Shown here piece by piece: positions 58,601-64,000 of a DNA stretch of 64,000 nucleotides (positions are counted from its first letter, which is position 1; each line of letters starts with the position of its first letter). The notes beneath the pieces are model-generated. The model did no database searches, was not told the origin of the DNA, and was given only the letters and a program-made list of their open reading frames with translations. The stretch is from Lepeophtheirus salmonis. Its lineage: Eukaryota; Arthropoda; Copepoda; Siphonostomatoida; Caligidae. The DNA is taken from assembly GCF_016086655.4 (NCBI RefSeq), contig NC_052133.2, forward strand, positions 10,314,301-10,378,300. The letters are read 5' to 3'. Position numbers and translations under genes: made by a program.

Positions 58601-60578
58601 ACGGATACTACAGTCTCGTTTAGGAATCAAACTAAAATATTTGTTGCTAGATTTCAAGCAAAGTTAAAATAATAAGGTTTTGATTTTTTTTAAATGTTTA
58701 AATCGGTTTGACTGTGAACAAACTCTATGATCCAGATAAATATCAAAGGCCTTGTATTATTTTTTACTTTCGAATTTGGTATTTTGGTCAATTAAGGTTG
58801 TGAAAGTTTGTTAAATTTTAAGTTAAAATACGTGTAAGTAATTTCAATAATCTGCTCTACAACTAGTAATCTTCATGTCTTATGGGACTTCAGTGGCAAA
58901 TAATTAACATTTAACAATTATATCAGACTCAACTTGGAGTCGAAAAGACTTGAGTTACGATTCGGATTTGTAAATAAAAAAAACTTTAATAGGTCTTGAT
59001 AGGTCAATTTGTTAACTTTTTCAAATCCCTTTTTGGTTTTACATCGTACTCCAGCATATATTAGCACGCATACTCCATCTATCTATGTAGTATTTCTACT
59101 TAAGGATCCATTATTTTGTTTAATTTTTTACAATCAAGCTATATTGTAAATTCCAGATCTGAAATATCTTTTAGAACCAAGAATAAAAGATTCAAATGTT
59201 ACTTACAAACAAAATTTGGAACTTCTCATTTTGTGATAATTACTTATCATTAATACAAACTGTAACTCCACTTAACCAGTATAAACATAGTTATTTTACG
59301 AAATACAAAAAAAAAAAAAGAATTAAAGATTATGTCATAATTTGATTTTTAAGATATTGTATGAACTAATTGGTACTTCCTAATATATTATGGCTCCTTG
59401 TTATGCTAAACTTTTATGTACTATATATATTTTCTTATATAGAGAAATAATTATAGTTATTCAAAATCATTTATTAGACGAAACTTTAATCATAATTATA
59501 TTACCAGACTCAGGGTTAGCTTCATGTAGCCTAACCATTAAAATATGATTTGTTATATTTTCAAAATAAATCTATCTGAGGGGTATTTTTTTAAAATGGC
59601 ATCTTTTCTTCAGAGACCTTTCTCGAATTTTTTTATATTATTCACTGTTTTTTACTTTAGATTTGGCCCAGGTTATAATTCTATTTTGAGGTTTATACAA
59701 TTTATTTTTTATGCTCATGCAATATTTCTTTTTCATAGTTTTATTGTTTATCTTTGTCTTTCTCATAGCAAATGAGTCATTGTTATAAAAAATTAATTTA
59801 TAGGTACAAAAAGTTGATTTAATTTTTGGAGTTCCTAAAAAGACACATACATCCGATGTAATCTGTCACCAACTCCTACTTATCCATATTCCAACGACTA
59901 CTTAATACTTCTATGACTAATAATTTAAAAAAGAAAGAAAAATTCAACCATCAGTAAAATATGTTACATATATATATTTCATTTCTTTTTTAATAAATGA
60001 TTAAAACTTTTGGGGACTTTTTGTTTATTAATAGTATAAGGGTATAAACTTTAATATTTGAAAGTAAGTAATAATCATTAACTTTGCATACCTAGGCTAT
60101 GTACTTTTTTCACTTGGACTACTAAAATTTTACTCGCTCTGCCCGATGAGATACATCAAGATATACCCGATATCTTAGCTAACTAAGAATCAGAGAACAC
60201 GGCAACATTAAAAAGAAATCGCCACTTTATTTTATTTTAGGGAATTAATACCTGTAGAGCGTCTTACTGAAGAATTATCTAGGATTTTTACATTTTTAAG
60301 CCCTGTACTTAGCAATTACTTAATGTACTTTTTCAAAAAAAAACTTTCAGTTTTTTTTTGTTTGTTTTTGATATATACTTTAATTGAAAAATCCAAGATA
60401 TTGGTAAAAAAGATTCCATAAAAAAAGTTTAGCTATTTAGTTTCTAATCTAAGAACAAAGATTCAAAATATTATCAATGAACAATGAATGTAGGATCATT
60501 ATTTTAGTCTCTTCTGAAATGACATTAAATTTCTGCAAATAAATTTTATCGAATTGGACAATCAGTTTTATCTTTCAA
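55680..60578. other. long AT-rich spacer
   Basis: Nearly 5 kb with no coding, RNA or repeat signature that I can support. One acceptor-like site (GAGCTTTTTTTCAG at about 57898-57911) precedes CCGCCCTAAATGC and a short open frame (MQITLMKEKLKYF..), but the frame is Lys/Ile-rich and likely chance. Confidence 0.5.
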
Positions 60579-60581
60579 TTA

Positions 60582-61138
60582 CAGGAGTCCCCTCTTATAG
60601 AGGTTTTTGGGAAAAAGAAAAATCAGTGCGATATGAAATTCGCGTTGTACAGGGACTTTTTTTTATTACTAAAACTTGTAATATAGGATAAATTATTATT
60701 CAATGTCCACTTTTTTTATTTTATTTTTTTGTTGATTAGGACGATAAAACATTTTATCTTAAACTATTTTAAATAATGTATGACAGACAAATTACATGTA
60801 AAAATTAATTTTAACCTGGTATTTACTTGATTTTTAATCCAGTCATTTTAATAATGTAAAATTTAAATAATCAGACCTTAACCAATATTTATTCCGCAAC
60901 TTTTTTAATTGCAAGTTTGTATAATAAGTAATAACAAAAAAAATTACGTCAAAGTATCAAATTAAATACTTACAGGACACCCCTCCCTATGCAAAATTAT
61001 ACACTTCTATTACATGAATGCTATAGCCAGTGTATGAAAAAACTCATCAATAACTACAACAATTCTTGTTAACCTTAAGATATAGTTTTTATAATTTATT
61101 ATCAGAATATAAAAAACCGCGTTGTGAGGGAACCCTTG
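60582..61138. mobile_element. pogo/Tigger-like MITE, 557 bp
   Basis: Left end after TA (60580-60581): CAGGAGTCCCCTCTTATAGA, then GGTTTTTGG. On the minus strand from 61138, next to TA (61139-61140): CAAGGGTTCCCTCACAACGC, then GGTTTTTTA. The CAnGnGTnCCCTC start and the CGCGTTGT word inside (about 60642) recall pogo/Tigger ends. No transposase frame lies between, so it is non-autonomous; the family assignment is an inference from the ends. Confidence 0.65.
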
Positions 61139-61144
61139 TATAAT

Positions 61145-62150
61145 TTAGATTTGGAGTTATTTTGTGTGTTATTCAAGTACTCGTAATTAACAGATTTATA
61201 GATGTTCAAATCACGTAGACAGCAGAAGTTACCCAGTTAATGTATATTATCAGTTCATATCTATGTATATCACCTAATGAAACAAAAGAAAACCTGATAT
61301 ATCAGCAGGTTCTAAAACCCGAAATATAAGTAACTTTGGTATGTCAACTTAAAAAGGATCTTCAAGAAAAAAAGGAATTAATTTTGTACTTAAAAAAAAT
61401 AAATGCTTCTTCCTACGTCACAGACTATATCATACATCGAAATTGACACCTTGTTATTAGTATAAATTTTATATATCTATTCTAAGTAAATAAATATCAA
61501 ACTTATTTTTAAACAACTGAGTCATGGAAGAAAGTGTATACGCCGATAATTTACTGTATCTTTTATGGTAAATATAAAATATTAAAGTTGATATATTTTT
61601 GGTCTAAATATATTAAGGGATATTTGTATTTTGCCTTTAATATATTTGTAAACATACAAAAACAAACATTCCCATTTAAAAAGTTATATTGACATGAGTT
61701 ATTGCTTTCCTTTTATCAATATGGAAAATAAATACATTTTGTTTGTGATATTGTTTTGTACTTTTTTTGCATATAACAAAGAAATTAGTTTGTCCAATTT
61801 TTTTATGTCATTCTGGGAGATGAAAAAAAGTACACATCTCTATCTTCTTATAGATTATGAACAATGAATAAATTCAAAATTTTGATGAGTTCAAACGTTT
61901 TCTGAGTATTGATACAATGATTTAATAAGAACTTACATTTCATGCTCATTTTTGTGACATTCATTAATATTTATATCACAAAATCTAACCTACAAGAATA
62001 AAACCCATTACAAAAAAAGAAGTTTACTCAATATTAAAATTTTAGCCGCTCCTAGATATGTAAGATGAGGTTGTTTACAAATTCTGAAGGGATTCACTTA
62101 AAATTAACTGGATAAATGTTATAATATTCACCTTTTTCCTCTCATAATTC
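61145..62150. other. AT-rich spacer
   Basis: Nothing recognised. Confidence 0.5.
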
Positions 62151-62152
62151 CG

Positions 62153-62840
62153 AATTCACATTTACAATATTGTTAGAAAAGCAAACAGAGCGCTTGGTTT
62201 TATTAAAAGGAGTTTAAAAACCAGAAATATGAAGCTGATGAAGAAACTTTATTAAACATATTTTATGCCTATTTTAAACTACGCTTCTCAGTTGTGGAAT
62301 CTAATGTATAGAAAATAAATCAGAGCTCTAGAAAATGTACAGAAAGCTTTATTGAGATGGTATGCGGCGATATATCTTATGAGGTTAGTTTACATTTAGT
62401 CGGGATACTGTCACTAGAAAAGAAGAGGAAACTTTAGGATGTGGTTATGATGTTTACAGTTATTAATGGACTAACTGATTGTAATATCAATCTCAAAGTA
62501 TGTAGTAAGGTGTACAACACTAGGATGTCTTCCGATTTTTACTTAGTTCAGCCATCGGCAAATACTACTTACCTCCGACATAACTTTTTTAATCGAACTA
62601 TACGGATATGAAACAGCCTCTCCGAAGAAATGAGTAGAACGTCTTCACTTTGCAGTTGTTAGAGACTTTTAAAAAATAATCCACATCTACATTAATTCCA
62701 TACCATATTATATAATTTCATTTTATCATATTATTTCATTAGATTTTATCATATTGTTTTATTATATTTTATCATGAGTCGACAATATTGGGATATTTTT
62801 TTACCCAATAGTCGAAACCAACCAAATAAATAAATAATAA
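62153..62840 (+). mobile_element. non-LTR retrotransposon (LINE) 3' end
   Basis: Plus frames: HIYNIVRKANRALGFIKRSL, then a block with PILNYASQLWN (about 62267-62300), ALENVQKA, LHLVGILSLEKKRKL (about 62390-62435), VVMMFTVINGLTDCNI, and RTIRI, stop, NSLSEEMS (about 62597-62634). These are the thumb and C-terminal blocks of CR1/Jockey-type reverse transcriptases (..A.R.LGFI.R......P.LEY.SQ.W.P, LG..SLE.RR., R....WN.LP..V). Stops and two frameshifts are present. A short 3' tail follows with ATTTTATCAT repeats and ends in AACCAAATAAATAAATAATA at about 62840, like a simple-repeat LINE tail. The 5' part is absent, as usual for truncated LINE copies. Confidence 0.75.
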
Positions 62841-62848
62841 TTTTAATA

Positions 62849-62967
62849 CAGTGGAATGGACTTTACTCTCCTTTAGTGAACATCCTTTTTATAACGCAGT
62901 TAGTGAAATAGGTTTGATAAAATCTCTAAAAAATAAAATGTATTTAATTACATTGTAAACATTTGTA
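62849..62967 (+). repeat. dispersed repeat, pogo-like terminus type (copy 3)
   Basis: After TA, CAGTGGAATGGACTTTACTC then TCCTTTAGTGAACATCC; matches 1201-1321 over about 120 bp. On the minus strand near 63390, CCCCCTCTTAGTGAACTGGG shares the TTAGTGAAC core and might be the other end of a 540-bp element, but the match is only about 12 bases. Confidence 0.45.
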
Positions 62968-62969
62968 CA

Positions 62970-63865
62970 AAAAAAATTATACTAAAAAATGTAAATTACA
63001 ACATCAAAAATGCCTGTATAAGTTTAAAATAACTGGGAAAAAATCAATTTATATTTAAAAAAATTCATAGCAACATAAATTTGGTGGTTGAACTAAATAT
63101 GCTTTGCTATTTATACTAAAAACAGTATACAAAAAAGAAAGTTAAATGCAAGATATCCAAAGGAAAAACAAAATAATGACTTTTCAGCACAACAAAAAAT
63201 TAAATTCACTGAATCTCAATGAAAAATTGCTATATTAACAAGTCCTAAACAACGTATTAAATGCAATTGTTTTTAAAGTTTCAGGGCCATTATGAAAGTT
63301 ATTGGAGATATAATCTCGATTCAAAGAAATAAGATCACTTTTATTTATCTTGTGGTGTATAATATCCCAGTTCACTAAGAGGGGGTTAAAATGGTCAAGG
63401 ATGTCTCTCCTGTTGCCACAGATTTATGTACCTTAGCATACAATGGCTTCATTTAAGCTTTAATACAATTTGAGGTCACGATGATCGTCTAATCAGTTTT
63501 GCCAAACTTCAGTTCATTATGAGAATTAATTTTCTCGCTTAAATTGGGCTGAGATTTGCATGAATTACTTAAGAAATAAATAAGCAATCTAAACCATTTA
63601 TTTGAATTTGCAAGTGGAATTATATTAAAAGAAGAAAAAATTATAAACGTCATAAGGTAAATGATGATAAAGTAAGATTAATTGTACCTAAATAGTACTT
63701 GGAAATTGATATCTCACAGAGCAAAAAGTGTATATCAAAGCTAAGAAAGACTATTCAAAACTACCTTGTGTAATAGCTTTGATATAACAAAATATCAACT
63801 AATCCTTTTCATTTTTTACTCAAAATATGCTGACACAAAATATGTGTCACAGCTAGGGATCAAGT
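62970..63865. other. AT-rich spacer
   Basis: Apart from the TTAGTGAAC-type word near 63380, nothing is recognised. Confidence 0.45.
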
Positions 63866-63871
63866 TTAATA

Positions 63872-63925
63872 TAGCCTGTAGCTCAATGACCAAAGTTCTG
63901 AATCGGGTATTGCAGGATATTTTTT
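63872..63925 (+). ncRNA. tRNA-like fossil, partial
   Basis: GCCTGTAGCTCAATGACCAA followed by AGTTCTGAATCGGG resembles the 5' half of a tRNA (D-arm with TAGCTCAATG). The T-arm is not preserved. Compare 30351-30440, which has the same TAGCTCAATG core. Confidence 0.3.
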
Positions 63926-64000
63926 AATTCCGAATTTTATTCATCTAATCAAGAACTGTAACCTTTTTGTTGATTTGGCATAAACAAACTCTGGAAGCCT

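Noticed and set aside
62870..63400. Possible 540-bp MITE ending at the TTAGTGAAC word near 63390
   Set aside because: Only about 12 bases of the two ends match; not enough to define an element.
1..64000. CRISPR arrays, bacterial operons, ribosome-binding sites, rRNA
   Set aside because: Base composition, microsatellites, transposon classes and long non-coding stretches all indicate nuclear eukaryotic DNA; no regularly spaced direct repeats or rRNA cores were seen.

Overview
This is a eukaryotic, very AT-rich window (roughly 70% A+T or more by eye) that behaves as a gene desert packed with old transposable elements. I cannot support a single intact host gene, tRNA, rRNA or CRISPR array. The longest open frames are either unbroken by chance or fall inside decayed transposases. 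The density and style of the Tc1/mariner remnants suggest an arthropod, most likely a caligid copepod such as a sea louse. They include a DD37D-type protein with a QQDSGPCHVS motif, members whose reading frames end in a GxYIN/GDYIE-like motif, and many internally deleted copies. The organism is an inference; no marker gene is present to prove it.

Layout. At 1-100 there is a mariner C-terminal scrap (minus). At 1147-2082 lies the first copy of 'family A', a mariner-like element whose outer ends read CCGAGTG.TCCATT; further copies are at 9385-9960, 20165-21027 (both ends visible), 21180-21485 (minus) and 38901-39310 (minus). At 3362-4800 is a long decayed hAT-like transposase. It is abutted at 4812 by a DD37D mariner with clear ends (4812-5714). 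From 6.7 to 13 kb there are diverged repeat units, two N-terminal mariner scraps and a solo terminus. At 17003-17972 there is a mariner with both ends, joined back-to-back across TATA to a small non-autonomous element (17977-18356).

The interval 19993-24227 is bracketed by a matching terminal-repeat pair and holds nested family A copies plus N- and C-terminal mariner pieces, so it may be one older element broken by later insertions. From 24.2 to 30.3 kb and 42.2 to 46.4 kb the DNA is almost featureless apart from homopolymers, a 38-bp hairpin and tRNA-like fossils. At 33299-33960, 37485-38191, 46430-46935, 50468-50998, 51160-51505 and 55275-55665 there are further mariner remnants from several different subfamilies. 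At 41165-42232 sits the best preserved non-mariner element, the C-terminal half of a piggyBac transposase. At 60582-61138 there is a pogo-like MITE, and at 62153-62840 the 3' end of a LINE.

The interpretation is a graveyard of cut-and-paste elements, many kept as internal-deletion derivatives that retain ends and coding-region edges. Two places do not fit and deserve attention: a GC-richer, protein-like stretch at 35520-36053 of unknown origin, and a short exon-like segment at 23075-23123 flanked by good splice signals. Either could be part of a real gene whose other exons lie outside the window.
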